A stretch of 64,000 nt of DNA from Streptomyces venezuelae (GCF_008642315.1 NZ_CP029192.1:2480001-2544000); one strand, 5' to 3'; positions 8,842 to 18,813 are shown, counted from the stretch's first letter. Program-made: numbers and translations. The notes: a model not told the origin generated them from the letters alone.

Positions 8842-10308
8842 TCAGCGGCTGCTCTCGAAGCCTCTCATCACCCACTGCTGAGGCCCGTCGCCCTTGGGCC
8901 TCGTGACACTCGTCGTGGCGAGGAAGATGCGGCCACGCTCGTAGACGACGTCCGGCGGCTCCAGACCGTCCATCGTCGGGGCCTCGCTCTCCCCGAAGAG
9001 CAACAGGATGGACTCCTCACCCGAGTCCGGATCCAGGCTGACGGCTGCGGAAGGCGCGCTCCCTCCCTCCCGGTAAGCGATCACCCGGTCGCCGCTCATC
9101 CGCAGGGGGAACATCGGGCGGCCGGGCTTGGCATCGAATTTGCGTACGGTGTTCCCGGTCGCCAGGTCAAAGGAGACGATCTCATTGGCCACCAGCCCGC
9201 GTGACGTCTCCGGAGAGAAGTCTCGCGGCTTCGTCGCCATGAAGAGCTGGCGCTTCCCTACGACCACCCCGGTGCAGCGCTCCACCTCGGCGCTGAAGGT
9301 TTCGTCGCAGCTGTGTACGTAGCGATCGCCCTCGAGCCGGATGGTGCCGCGCTGTCTGCCCTTGTCGTCGCTGAGGGCGATCAGGTTGGTCGACCTCAGG
9401 TTCCCGGCCGCGACCGCGATGACGGGCGGTGACGAGGAGGCCAGGTGGACCCCCTTGATCGACGCGGCGACCTTGTACGTCCACAGGGTCTTTCCCGTAC
9501 GCGGGGCGACCTTCTGGATCCGGAACTCGGGGTCCGCGGAGTCACCGCACCGGACGAGGGCGATCAGGCCCCGGCCTCCGGCGTAGCCCGTGTCGGCGCA
9601 CTGCGTGACCGCGGTGTCGGTCCACAGCCGCCGTCCACTGGTCATGTCGTACGCCACCGAGGCCTGCCCCGAGACCGCGACGACAGTCCCCCGTGTCATC
9701 GTCACGTTGACGCCCATCGCCAGAGCGCTCTCACCGGGCAGTTTCTTGTCCCAGACCTTTCTGCCCGTGTCGATGTCGAACACCGCGATTCGGTCGCACG
9801 TGGCTCCGGCACCCGTGTCGGCCTTCTTGGGCCGCTCCCCCGAGTAGGCAACGGCCGTTCTGCCGTCCACGCTGACGTGGCGCGTCACCGCGCAGACAGG
9901 GCCCGGGAACTTGAGCTGCCAGACCTCCTCGGAGTCTCCGATCCTGAAGCCCTTGACGACGTTCACGATGGCCTTCGCGACGATCTTCTCCGTCGCCCAG
10001 GTGCCCTTCGCCGAGGCGGTCTGGCCTTCCTTGATGGTCTTGTCCACGTACTCGGCGGCAGTGCCGCCCTCAGGAGTCCTGGGAGGCGTCTCCACTGTCT
10101 CCCTGATGGCATCGGCGGGCTGGACCCGGTCCGCGTGCTCATTCGACGAGGTGCCGCCGCCCCTCCCCCACAGGACCCAGCCACCCGCGCACAGCGCCGC
10201 GGTCAGCGCGAGCAGCACGCCGATGACGAGCGCCGTGCGGCGCTTCCTTCCCTCGGCTGCCGCCAGCATGGACTGGGTGAAAGGGGACGGGGGCGGGCCG
10301 AAGCTCAC
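8842..10308 (-). CDS. Membrane-anchored PQQ-type beta-propeller protein
   Basis: A 488-residue protein with a short proline-rich cytoplasmic N-terminus, one transmembrane helix at about residues 25-47, and a large extracytoplasmic region made of repeated strands such as DIDTGRKVWDKKL, DMTSGRRLWTDT and APRTGKTLWTYK. This G-x-W pattern is that of PQQ-like (BamB-type) eight-bladed propellers, which act as binding platforms rather than enzymes. It begins 54 bases after eccD on the same strand, so it is likely an operon partner of the type VII secretion membrane component. The GTG at 10308 has only a distant AAAGG upstream. Paired cysteines in the propeller (for example TQCADTGY and HSCDETF) suggest disulfides outside the cell. 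Confidence 0.82.
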   Translation of the reverse strand: MSFGPPPSPFTQSMLAAAEGRKRRTALVIGVLLALTAALCAGGWVLWGRGGGTSSNEHADRVQPADAIRETVETPPRTPEGGTAAEYVDKTIKEGQTASAKGTWATEKIVAKAIVNVVKGFRIGDSEEVWQLKFPGPVCAVTRHVSVDGRTAVAYSGERPKKADTGAGATCDRIAVFDIDTGRKVWDKKLPGESALAMGVNVTMTRGTVVAVSGQASVAYDMTSGRRLWTDTAVTQCADTGYAGGRGLIALVRCGDSADPEFRIQKVAPRTGKTLWTYKVAASIKGVHLASSSPPVIAVAAGNLRSTNLIALSDDKGRQRGTIRLEGDRYVHSCDETFSAEVERCTGVVVGKRQLFMATKPRDFSPETSRGLVANEIVSFDLATGNTVRKFDAKPGRPMFPLRMSGDRVIAYREGGSAPSAAVSLDPDSGEESILLLFGESEAPTMDGLEPPDVVYERGRIFLATTSVTRPKGDGPQQWVMRGFESSR

Positions 10309-10362
10309 GCTGATAGAGCCTTTCTGCGCAGGGACGAATGGGTTGGGGGGACGCGGCGAAGG

Positions 10363-11889
10363 TCAGCTCGTCATGGCCCGGGCCTCGGCGTACACGTCGA
10401 AGACCGCGAGCGTCAGCGGCACCAGAGTGAGCAGGACGAAGGCCTCGGCGATCTCCAGGAAGCGGCCCCAGAACGGAGTCACCCCGGTGCGCGAGGCGAT
10501 GAGGCCGACACCGGTGACCAGCGCAGCCGCCGCCGCGATCGCCGCGACGAGCCAGATGGTCCGCAGGTCGAGTTCCGCGCTGTCACCGGCCGAGGCCACG
10601 GGCAGGGCGAGGCAGAGTCCGACGCCGAGCAGGACGAGGGTCATCAGACCGGCGGCCAGTACGGCGGCGACCTGGGCGGTGTAGCGGAACAGGTGCGCTC
10701 GCATCAACATCGCGATCCCCGTGGCCAAGGCCAGGACCTGTCCCCATGTGTCGTCGGCGAAGGCGAGCACCACGCCGGACCCGATCGCCACGAGTGCGCA
10801 ACCGCCGACGAGCCCGACCAGAAGTTCCTGACCACGCCGGGCCTGGGCCACGATGCGCTCGGCATCGACGGGCTCCTGCGGGGCAGGGTCCGTTCCGTAG
10901 CCGCCCCGCGTGCCGAGCGGCGGTTCGAAGCCGATGGGCAGCCGCGCGAAACGCATGGACAGCCCGGGCAGGAAGGCGAGTGCCCCCACCGCGAGCGGCG
11001 CGCACAGGGCAGCGGTCTCGACGGGCGTCAGCTGCCACAGCGCCGCCAGGAACGTCGCGGCCAGTCCCGTCGCGGAGGCGAAGCCAAACGCGACGAACGG
11101 GCCGTCACCGCGTGGTGAGAGCAGCCCGAGGATCACGGATGCCGTCAGAACGGCGGCACAGGCCAGCAGGAACTGGAGCCTGCCTACACCTTGTCCCTCG
11201 GCCACCGGGAGCAGTCCGGCGCCCGCCACTGCCACGTTCGGCAGCGCGCCGAGCCCGAGGGCGAGGGCCGAGGCCCGGTCGTCGTACACCCGCGCGCGGA
11301 CCCCCGCGAGGGTGAGCAGCAGTACGCCCGTCACGGCGGCGAGGATGCCCGGCAGTCCATGTGTGTCGTGGTGTGGGGCCGCTGCCCAGGCCACGTAGGC
11401 GAGCAGGGCCGACAGTACGGTCCCGCCGACGAGTCCGGCTTTGCGCGTCAGATCACCGGTCCAGAGCAGGTGGTCACGGGTCACCGCGGACGCGACGACC
11501 TCGGACACGTCGTCGAAGACGGCGGGTGGCAGCGATTCGGAGAACGGGCGCAGTGTGAGGAGTTCGCCGTCGAGGATGTGCTGGGCAGCGAAGGTGCGGG
11601 CACTGTCGAGGACGGTGCCGTCGCGGCGTACGAGGTGGTAGCCGACCGGAGCGCCCTCGGCCGGCCCCTGCCGGGAGAGCCGCAGGACCTCGGGGTAGAT
11701 GTCGGCGACCGGGACGTCATCGGGCAGCGCCACGTCGATGCGGCTGTCGGGCGCGACGATGGTGACCCGGCAGAAGCCGAAGGCCGTGCCGGTGCCGGTA
11801 CCCGAACCGCGTCCGGAAAGGTTTTCAGGGGGGTTCCCGCCGCCGGTCCGCCCGAATCCGGTGGCCGTCGTGGAGGCCGTCGTGCTCAC
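10363..11889 (-). CDS. eccD: Type VII secretion membrane protein EccD
   Basis: Forms the translocation channel of the ESX machine. The 508-residue product begins with a Thr/Gly-rich stretch, then a ubiquitin-like domain (CRVTIVAPDSRIDVALPDD onward, about residues 41-120), then about eleven hydrophobic helices to the C-terminus, the architecture specific to EccD. The GTG at 11889 was chosen because GGAGGGGG lies eight bases upstream; the frame is open to 12084 but the extra residues look non-coding. It is divergent from eccC across a 368-base spacer and followed by the PQQ-propeller gene. Confidence 0.92.
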   Translation of the reverse strand: MSTTASTTATGFGRTGGGNPPENLSGRGSGTGTGTAFGFCRVTIVAPDSRIDVALPDDVPVADIYPEVLRLSRQGPAEGAPVGYHLVRRDGTVLDSARTFAAQHILDGELLTLRPFSESLPPAVFDDVSEVVASAVTRDHLLWTGDLTRKAGLVGGTVLSALLAYVAWAAAPHHDTHGLPGILAAVTGVLLLTLAGVRARVYDDRASALALGLGALPNVAVAGAGLLPVAEGQGVGRLQFLLACAAVLTASVILGLLSPRGDGPFVAFGFASATGLAATFLAALWQLTPVETAALCAPLAVGALAFLPGLSMRFARLPIGFEPPLGTRGGYGTDPAPQEPVDAERIVAQARRGQELLVGLVGGCALVAIGSGVVLAFADDTWGQVLALATGIAMLMRAHLFRYTAQVAAVLAAGLMTLVLLGVGLCLALPVASAGDSAELDLRTIWLVAAIAAAAALVTGVGLIASRTGVTPFWGRFLEIAEAFVLLTLVPLTLAVFDVYAEARAMTS

Positions 11890-12257
11890 CTGCTGTTCCC
11901 CCTCCATACTGATGCCTGCGCCGCTGCCGGACACAACCAACTCCGGTGCCCTTGTTGCTGATGTTGCGGTCGCGCCCTGTCCACCGACCCTCTCGTACGG
12001 CGTGACGCGGGCGTGGGAGAACTGACCCCCCTGGCCGATTCTTGAGCGGAGCTCCCGATACGAACCGGGAAATGCCCATACCATTCGGGCAGTTGACCCA
12101 CTCCCCGGTCGGCTGGATCAGCCGTCACTCACGTGCACATCGGGCACCCTATCCCCGAGTGGTGACTACCGGTGTCAGTAGGATCACACGGCGATCGCAT
12201 CGCCCGGCCACCGGGCGGCGAACGGAAAGCCCGCCCCTACAAGGGAATTGGTGCTCA
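11890..12257. other. Divergent eccD/eccC promoter region
   Basis: No gene is supported in these 368 bases between the divergent EccD and EccC starts. On the plus strand TAGGAT (12179-12184) is a good sigma-HrdB-type -10 element 73 bases before the eccC start, but no convincing -35 stands at the right distance. AAGGGA at 12241-12246 is the eccC ribosome-binding site, somewhat far from its GTG. Confidence 0.4.
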
Positions 12258-15200
12258 GTGAGCCACATCGTCGTGAAGCGCCCCCCTCGGGCTCTGCCCT
12301 CCGCGGTCCCCACCGACGAGGTCGTGCTGCAGCCCCCGCCCGAGCTGCCGCGTGGGCAGCAGGAGGGCGCGATGATGCAGTTGCTGCCGATGCTCGGCAT
12401 GGGCGGTTCCGTGGTGTTCTTCTTCATGCCGAGCGCGCACCCGTTCATGAAGGTCATGGGCATGGTCATGGTGGCGTCGACGGTCGCCATGTCCGTGGCG
12501 ATGCTGATCCGCTACCGCCGGGGCAATCAGGGGCAGTTGGCGGACCTGCGCCGCGACTACCTCGGATACCTGAAGCAGACCCGGCGTACCGCCGTCGAGA
12601 CGGCGCGGGCACAGCGCGACGCGCAGTACTACCTCCACCCCTCCCCCGAACAGCTGTGGGCCCTGGTCGCCGAGGGCAGCCGGGTCTGGGAGCGCCGCAC
12701 GGGCGACGCCGACTTCGCGCAGGTGCGCATCGGGCTCGGACCACAATCGCTCGCCACTCCGCTCGTCCCGCCGCAGACGGCCCCGGTGGACGAACTGGAG
12801 CCGCTGACCGCGGGCGCGATGCAGCGCTTCCTCGCCGCGCACAGCACGCTCGAAGACCTGCCCATGGCCATCTCCCTGCGCGCCTTCTACCACGTGACGG
12901 TCAGCGGAGACCCCGAGACGGCACGGAGCACGGCGCGGGCACTCACCGCCTCCCTCGCCTCGCTGCACTCTCCTCAGGACCTGGTGATCGCTGTCGGGGT
13001 GGGCCCCTCTTCCGTGCCCGCCTGGGAGTGGACGAAGTGGTTGCCGCACAGCCAGACACCGGGTGTCCCGGACGGGGCGGGCAGCCGTCGGCTCATCGCC
13101 GGTGATCCGATCGAACTGGAAGCCATGCTGAGCGCCCGTCTCCAGGGACGGCCGCGTTTCCACCCGGAGGGGACGCCCCTGCCGGACGAGCCGCACATCG
13201 TCGTCGTACTCGATGGCCTGTCGCCGCCTCCGACAGCCGCGCTCGCGTCGCCGGAGGGCCTGCAGGGCGTGACGGTCGTGGAGGTCATACCGGGCGAACT
13301 GGCGCAGGGCCGTGGCGGGCTGTCACTCGCGGTGCATCCAGGAGTGCTGCGGATCGAGTCGGCCCACGGCCTCGTGTACGAGGGCACTCCGGATGTCCTG
13401 TCGTACGAGGGAGCCGAGGCACTGGCCAGGCAGCTCGCCCCGCTCCGTGTCCCGTCCGGAGGCGACGACGACGAACCCCTGCTGGCCAACCTGGAGTTCA
13501 CGGACCTGCTCAGCCTCGGTGACGCCGACTCGGTCGACACGCGGCGGACATGGCGTGCGCGCTCACTCGCGGAACGACTGCGCGTCCCCATCGGCGTCGG
13601 CGAGGACGGCCGCCCCGTGATGCTGGACCTGAAGGAGGCGGCGCAGGAAGGCATGGGCCCGCACGGACTGTGCGTAGGAGCCACCGGCTCCGGCAAGTCG
13701 GAACTGCTGCGCACGCTGGTGCTGGGCCTCGCCGTGACGCACTCCTCGGAAAGCCTGAACTTCGTCCTCGCGGACTTCAAGGGCGGTGCGACCTTCGCGG
13801 GCATGGCGCAGATGCCGCATGTCGCCGCTGTCATCACCAACTTGGCGGACGACCTCACCCTCGTCGACCGCATGGGCGACTCCATCCGCGGCGAGCTCAA
13901 CCGTCGCCAGGAACTGCTGCGGGACGCCGGAAACCACGCGAACATCCACGACTACGAGAAAGCCCGAGCGGCGGGCGCGGCGCTGCAGCCGATCCCGTCT
14001 CTGGTCCTGGTCATCGACGAGTTCAGCGAGTTGCTCACCGCGAAGCCGGATTTCATCGACATGTTCGTGCAGATCGGCCGCATCGGTCGATCACTCGGCG
14101 TCCATCTGCTCCTGGCTTCACAGCGCCTGGAGGAGGGCCGGCTGCGGGGCCTTGAGACGTACCTCTCGTACCGCGTCGGCCTTCGCACGTTCTCCGCGGC
14201 CGAGTCGCGCGCCGCTCTCGGAGTGCCGGACGCGTATCAACTTCCGAACGTGCCCGGATCCGGTTATCTGAAGTTCGGCACGGACGAAATGGTCCGCTTC
14301 AAGGCGGCCTACGTATCCGGTGTGTACCGGCCCGAATCGGGGCAGGCCACCGCGCCGGGCGGCCCTCGTCCCGTGGACCGGCGTCCGGTGCTGTTCACCG
14401 CCGCCGAGGTTCCCGTGCACTACGCGGCCGTGACCGTGCCCGAGCCGAGCGCCGCCACTGGTCAGAACCCGGGCAGCGCGGACGACGCTCTCGCCGACAC
14501 CGTCCTCGACGTGATCGTGCGCCGTCTGGAGGCACAGGGGCCGGCCGCCCACCAGGTGTGGCTGCCTCCGCTGGACAGCCCACCGCCGCTGGACGCGCTG
14601 CTCACGGGGCTCACGGCAGTGGAGGGCCGCGGCCTCACCCAGCCCGGCTACGAAGGCGCGGGACGGCTGGTCATACCGCTGGGTCTGGTGGACAAGCCGT
14701 ACGAGCAGCGTCGCGAGCCCCTGTGGTGCGACTTCTCCGGAGCAGCCGGCCACATGCAGATCGTCGGCGGCCCCCAGTCCGGAAAGTCAACCCTGCTGCG
14801 CTCGCTGATGGCGGCGTTCTGCCTCACGCACACTCCCCACGAAGTCCAGTTGTACGGCCTCGATTTCGGCGGCGGTGGCATGGCATCCGTCGCCGGACTC
14901 CCGCATGTCGGCGGTGTCGCCTCGCGTCTCGATCCCGAGCGGGTACGACGCACGGTCGCCGAGGTGTACGGGGTGCTGTCGCGGCGCGAGGAGTACTTCC
15001 GCACGATGGGTATCGCGTCCATCGCCGACTTCCGCGCGCGCAGGGCCAGGGGTGATATATCGGTGACCGACCAGCCCTGGGGCGATGTCTTCCTGATCAT
15101 CGACGGGTGGGGCAACTTCCGATCCGATTACGAGGGCCTGGAGCCGGCCGTCCTCGACATCGCCGCGCGGGGCCTCGGGTACGGCATCCACCTGATCCTC

Positions 15201-16241
15201 ACCGCGTCACGGTCCATGGAGGTCCGCGCGAACCTCAAGGACCACCTGATGAACCGACTCGAACTGCGGCTCGGCGACACCATGGACTCCGAGTTCGACC
15301 GGAAGGTCGCCGCCAACGTCCCCGCCGGAGTGCCCGGTCGCGGGCAGACACCGCGGAAGCAGCACTTCATGGCTGCCGTCCCACGTATCGACGGACTGTC
15401 GTCCGACACGGATCTCGCCGAGGCCACGGCTTCCCTGGCCACGGAAGTCGCGCGCCACTGGACGGCGCCGGGGGCGCCCGCGGTCCGTCTGCTGCCGCGC
15501 GAGCTGCCGGCGGGCGAGCTGCCCCCGGGCCATGTCTTCCCGGACCGGGGGCTGTCCTTCGCCCTCGACGAGAACAACCTCGAACCGGTCTTCGTGGACT
15601 TCGAGCAGGACCCCTTCTTCCTCGTCTTCGGGGAGAGCGAGTCCGGCAAGTCCAACCTGCTGAGGCTGCTCATCAAGCGGCTGACGGAGCGCTACAGCGG
15701 CGATGTCTGCAAACTCTTCGTGGTCGACAACCGCCGCTCCCTCCTCGACGCGGCCCCGGCTTCCCACTTGGCCGAGTACATCCCGATGTCCAACGCCATG
15801 GACCATCACATGGCGGCTCTGGCCGATCTGATCCAGCGGCGCACGCCGCCCGCGGACGTCACCGCGCGGCAACTCCGCGAGCGCAGCTGGTGGCAGGGCC
15901 CGACGGTGTACGTGATCGTCGACGACTACGACCTGGTCTCCACGTCCAGCGGCAACCCGCTCGGAAACCTCACCGAGCTCCTCCCGTTCGCCCGTGACGT
16001 GGGTGTGCGCTTCATCATCGCCCGGTCGACGGCAGGTGCGGGGCGGGCGTCCTACGAGCCGTTCATGCAGCGCGTGAAGGAGCTCGGGGCCCAGGGAGTG
16101 GTCCTGGCGGGTGATCCGGACGAGGGCGACATCCTGGGCGGGGTGCGGCCGCGGCCCATGCCGGTCGGCCGGGGGATCTTCGTGTCGCGGAAGCGGGGGA
16201 AGCCCATGGTGCAGACGGGTCTGGTGGACGGGGAATTCTGA
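12258..16241 (+). CDS. eccC: Type VII secretion ATPase EccC (three FtsK domains)
   Basis: Motor ATPase of ESX secretion, which recruits WXG100 substrates. The 1327-residue protein carries two hydrophobic segments near residues 45-85 and three FtsK/SpoIIIE ATPase domains with Walker A motifs GATGSGKS (474-481), GGPQSGKS (837-844) and GESESGKS (1125-1132). Walker B of domain 1 ends in IDEF with a catalytic Glu; domains 2 and 3 have IIDGW and IVDDY without it, so only domain 1 looks fully active. The EccCa and EccCb parts are fused, as in Firmicutes and Streptomyces. The GTG start gives VSHIVVKRPPR; AAGGGA is about 11 bases upstream. Confidence 0.96.
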   Translation: MSHIVVKRPPRALPSAVPTDEVVLQPPPELPRGQQEGAMMQLLPMLGMGGSVVFFFMPSAHPFMKVMGMVMVASTVAMSVAMLIRYRRGNQGQLADLRRDYLGYLKQTRRTAVETARAQRDAQYYLHPSPEQLWALVAEGSRVWERRTGDADFAQVRIGLGPQSLATPLVPPQTAPVDELEPLTAGAMQRFLAAHSTLEDLPMAISLRAFYHVTVSGDPETARSTARALTASLASLHSPQDLVIAVGVGPSSVPAWEWTKWLPHSQTPGVPDGAGSRRLIAGDPIELEAMLSARLQGRPRFHPEGTPLPDEPHIVVVLDGLSPPPTAALASPEGLQGVTVVEVIPGELAQGRGGLSLAVHPGVLRIESAHGLVYEGTPDVLSYEGAEALARQLAPLRVPSGGDDDEPLLANLEFTDLLSLGDADSVDTRRTWRARSLAERLRVPIGVGEDGRPVMLDLKEAAQEGMGPHGLCVGATGSGKSELLRTLVLGLAVTHSSESLNFVLADFKGGATFAGMAQMPHVAAVITNLADDLTLVDRMGDSIRGELNRRQELLRDAGNHANIHDYEKARAAGAALQPIPSLVLVIDEFSELLTAKPDFIDMFVQIGRIGRSLGVHLLLASQRLEEGRLRGLETYLSYRVGLRTFSAAESRAALGVPDAYQLPNVPGSGYLKFGTDEMVRFKAAYVSGVYRPESGQATAPGGPRPVDRRPVLFTAAEVPVHYAAVTVPEPSAATGQNPGSADDALADTVLDVIVRRLEAQGPAAHQVWLPPLDSPPPLDALLTGLTAVEGRGLTQPGYEGAGRLVIPLGLVDKPYEQRREPLWCDFSGAAGHMQIVGGPQSGKSTLLRSLMAAFCLTHTPHEVQLYGLDFGGGGMASVAGLPHVGGVASRLDPERVRRTVAEVYGVLSRREEYFRTMGIASIADFRARRARGDISVTDQPWGDVFLIIDGWGNFRSDYEGLEPAVLDIAARGLGYGIHLILTASRSMEVRANLKDHLMNRLELRLGDTMDSEFDRKVAANVPAGVPGRGQTPRKQHFMAAVPRIDGLSSDTDLAEATASLATEVARHWTAPGAPAVRLLPRELPAGELPPGHVFPDRGLSFALDENNLEPVFVDFEQDPFFLVFGESESGKSNLLRLLIKRLTERYSGDVCKLFVVDNRRSLLDAAPASHLAEYIPMSNAMDHHMAALADLIQRRTPPADVTARQLRERSWWQGPTVYVIVDDYDLVSTSSGNPLGNLTELLPFARDVGVRFIIARSTAGAGRASYEPFMQRVKELGAQGVVLAGDPDEGDILGGVRPRPMPVGRGIFVSRKRGKPMVQTGLVDGEF

Positions 16242-16336
16242 TGGGCTGCCGTTCTGCCCAACCTCTGAACAGGGCCGGAGCCCGCAAGTAGGGTAGCTCC
16301 ACAGCTCTTTCGTACGTTGTGAAGGGACCCTCCGCC

Positions 16337-16642
16337 ATGACCGACGCACCCGACCCCGAGGCGCAGGAAAAGGCTCGCAAGCAACGCGAGAAGGAGGAGC
16401 TCTACGCCCTCGACATCTCCGGCATCGAGTGGCGCAGCGCGCCGGGCACCGAGGAGCACGAGGAGCGGGTGGAGATCGCGTACCTGCCGGAGGGCGCCGT
16501 GGCCATGCGGTCGTCGCTGGATCCGGAGACCGTGCTGCGGTACACGGCGGCGGAATGGCGGGCGTTCGTCCTGGGCGCGCGGGACGGGGAGTTCGACCTG
16601 GAGCCTTCTGTGCGCAATGGCGGGGTTGCGGCGGCCGAGTGA
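16337..16642 (+). CDS. DUF397-domain protein
   Basis: A 101-residue soluble protein. The charged N-terminal helix (APDPEAQEKARKQREKEELYALD) is followed by a DUF397-like domain: IEWRSAPGTEE..RVEIAYLPEGAVAMRSSLDPETVLRYTAAEWRAFVLGARDGEF, with the family's W, VE.A, R.S.DP and EW..F positions. DUF397 proteins are abundant in Streptomyces, often beside XRE regulators, and some affect development; none has a clear biochemical role. The ATG has GAAGGGA upstream. It lies 95 bases after eccC on the same strand and is probably cotranscribed with it. Confidence 0.85.
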   Translation: MTDAPDPEAQEKARKQREKEELYALDISGIEWRSAPGTEEHEERVEIAYLPEGAVAMRSSLDPETVLRYTAAEWRAFVLGARDGEFDLEPSVRNGGVAAAE

Positions 16643-16734
16643 GGTGAAGCCGCGTACTGATCGTGCGTAGGACGGGGTGGACGCCTCCCGCGCGCGTCCA
16701 CCCCGTCTCGTCTACGCCGTGCCCCGGCCCGGGC

Positions 16735-17037
16735 TCACCGGAAGTAGCTGGCGCCCTTCAAGTCGCCTCCCCGGTAGTCGCCGCCGGCCTGGCCGACCTT
16801 CTGCCCGATGTCCACGAGCGCGCGGTGAATGGCCTCGACGTGCTTGTCCCATTCCTTCTGCTTGGCGACGTACGCCGTGTGTGCCTCGCCCTCCCAGCCC
16901 TCGGCCACCTTGGCGACCGCACGCTTGATGTCCGCGAGGTCCGCCTCCAGTTGCTTCGCCTGGATGCCGAGTTCGGTGGTGATGGCGTCAAGGCCGCCGT
17001 ACTTGACGGCGAGTTCGTCCAGATGCACGTTTGCCAT
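16735..17037 (-). CDS. esxB: WXG100 secreted protein, EsxB-like
   Basis: Small ESX substrate or partner. The 100-residue protein is a helical hairpin with the WEG turn at residues 48-50 and a C-terminal YxxxD export signal, YRGGD at residues 88-92, which is the feature of the EsxB/CFP-10 side of the heterodimer. No signal peptide is present, as expected for ESX export. It follows the EsxA-like gene by 54 bases, and the pair probably folds together. The symbol is by position and motif, not by tested orthology. The ribosome-binding site is weak. Confidence 0.88.
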   Translation of the reverse strand: MANVHLDELAVKYGGLDAITTELGIQAKQLEADLADIKRAVAKVAEGWEGEAHTAYVAKQKEWDKHVEAIHRALVDIGQKVGQAGGDYRGGDLKGASYFR

Positions 17038-17091
17038 GTCTGCCCCGTCTTTCAGTAGTTGTGGAAATCCGTCCCCCGAGGACGACGTGAC

Positions 17092-17430
17092 TCAGTAGCT
17101 GTTGATCGCCGAGTGCTGTGCGCCGTACTGGACGTCGATACTGTCCATCGTCGACCGGACCTGGTCTTCGAGTCCGTCGGTGAGCTTCTCGTTGCCGCTG
17201 ATGCCTTCGAGGAAGTCGACCAGGATGTTTCCGACCGCCCTCATGTGCTCGTTGATCTCGGTCTGCTTCCTGTCGAAGGCATGCGCTCCGATGCCCCGCC
17301 AGTTGCCTTCCATCATGTCGAGCGTGCCCTGGAGACGCTTGAGCTGCTTCTGAACCGAGTCGTACTTGCCCACGATCTCTTTCTTGAGAAGCGCCACTTG
17401 CTCGCTGTTCAACTTCTGGCCTTCAGCCAC
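17092..17430 (-). CDS. esxA: WXG100 secreted protein, EsxA-like
   Basis: A 112-residue helical hairpin protein with a WRG turn at residues 44-46 (MEGNWRGIGAHAF) and no YxxxD/E tail, so it is the likely EsxA/ESAT-6-type partner of the protein at 16735. The GTG at 17430 has AAGGGAG eight bases upstream; the open frame extends upstream to 17565 but that part is non-coding in character. In S. coelicolor the esxAB pair in this region is reported to be secreted and to influence sporulation. Confidence 0.87.
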   Translation of the reverse strand: MAEGQKLNSEQVALLKKEIVGKYDSVQKQLKRLQGTLDMMEGNWRGIGAHAFDRKQTEINEHMRAVGNILVDFLEGISGNEKLTDGLEDQVRSTMDSIDVQYGAQHSAINSY

Positions 17431-17527
17431 GGCTGGGCTCCCTTCGTGAACTGTCGTTGGGTGGGTGGGATGGTTCTGCCGCGCGATCGTGCCGAATGGT
17501 CCCGCTGATCGGTCGTGCTCAGTCCGT

Positions 17528-18811
17528 TCAGGCGCGACGTCGGGCACGCATGGCGGCGAGAGCACCGCCGATCACCACTACTGCGGCGAGGCCACCCAGG
17601 ACCGGCCACAGCAGGTTGTCGCCGTCGTCGTCCCCCGACACCTCTGCGGCAGTCTTCTCGCCGCCGTCCGAGGGTGCCTCCTTCCCGACTTCTGCGGGCT
17701 TGGAGGAGCCAGAGGGCGAGTCGCCTCCCCCAGAATCGGAACCGTCGGTCCTTCTGTTGGTGATGGGATCGACGTCCGCAGGGCCGGGCTTCCCCTCCCC
17801 TTTCACGACGTTACGGGCCGGTCGGATCAACCCGTAGCCGAGATAGTCGCTGGGCTCGTCCTTCGGCCAGTCGCGCCCCGCCGTGTCGATCAGGACACGG
17901 AGGACCTGGTTGGCGGTCCAGTCGGGGTGCTTGGACCAGACGAGGGCGGCGGAGGCGGAGGCGATGGCGGTGGCGGCGCTGGTGCCGCCGCCCCCTTCGT
18001 CGCAGTAGGAGCGGAAGGTCTTGTCGCACCAGCGGGGGATGTCGAGGCCGGGGGCGGCGAGGTCGACGTACTCTCCGAATTCGGAGAACTTGGCTACCTT
18101 GCCCGATCGACCGGCCGCGGACACCCCCACGACCTCTGGGTAAGCCGCTGGATAGCCCACGAAGTTCTTGGTCTGCGCATCGTTGCCGACGCCGGCGAAC
18201 AACAACTTGCCCTTCGAAGCCGCGTACTTCACCGCAGCCCTTTCGGCCTGGGACATGTAGTCGCTGCCAAAGGACATATTGATGATCCGCGCGTCGCTGT
18301 CGGCTGCGGCCCGGATGGCAGCGGGGGTGTCGCCCAGCTTCTTGCCCAGCTCTTTGCCCGTCGTGGTGCGAACGGGAATGATCTCGGCGTCCGGAGCCAG
18401 ACCCTGCAGTCCTCCCCCACGGCCAGAACCTGCGATGAGCTCAGCCATGGTCGTGCCGTGCCCCTCGTAGTCGTCCTCGGCGCCGCCCGGCCTACCGGTG
18501 ACATCTTTGCCGGGCAGCACACGGCCCTTCAGAGAGGGAGTGACCCTTACGCCGGAATCGACGACGGCCACTTTGATGCCCTCACCTGTGCTGATCTTCC
18601 ACAGCTTCTCAGCACTCATGGCGTCCAAGTACCACTGCTTGGGCTCGACATCGGCACTGCTCGCGGACGGCGCCAACTGCAACGTCAACAGGGTCAACGC
18701 ACACATCGTGGAGCCAACGACGGCAACTCTTCGCCCAGTTCGACGTGCAAGCGGCGGCTCATCATGCCGTTCACCGAACCCTGACTCCATGCCCTGCATG
18801 TCCTCGCTCAC
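17528..18811 (-). CDS. mycP: Mycosin-type subtilisin protease 1
   Basis: Membrane-anchored S8 serine protease of the ESX machine, facing outside the membrane. The 427-residue protein has an N-terminal signal helix (about 28-52), catalytic Asp85 (AVVDSGV), His118 (EGHGTTMA), oxyanion Asn210 (GVGND) and Ser278 (GGTSAATA), then a Ser/Gly-rich linker and a C-terminal transmembrane helix near 398-418. All catalytic residues are intact. The GTG at 18811 lies two bases after the upstream stop; an ATG at 18790, with GAGGA ten bases upstream, is a plausible alternative start. A second mycosin is encoded at 24464-25708. Confidence 0.92.
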   Translation of the reverse strand: MSEDMQGMESGFGERHDEPPLARRTGRRVAVVGSTMCALTLLTLQLAPSASSADVEPKQWYLDAMSAEKLWKISTGEGIKVAVVDSGVRVTPSLKGRVLPGKDVTGRPGGAEDDYEGHGTTMAELIAGSGRGGGLQGLAPDAEIIPVRTTTGKELGKKLGDTPAAIRAAADSDARIINMSFGSDYMSQAERAAVKYAASKGKLLFAGVGNDAQTKNFVGYPAAYPEVVGVSAAGRSGKVAKFSEFGEYVDLAAPGLDIPRWCDKTFRSYCDEGGGGTSAATAIASASAALVWSKHPDWTANQVLRVLIDTAGRDWPKDEPSDYLGYGLIRPARNVVKGEGKPGPADVDPITNRRTDGSDSGGGDSPSGSSKPAEVGKEAPSDGGEKTAAEVSGDDDGDNLLWPVLGGLAAVVVIGGALAAMRARRRA

Positions 18812-18813
18812 AA

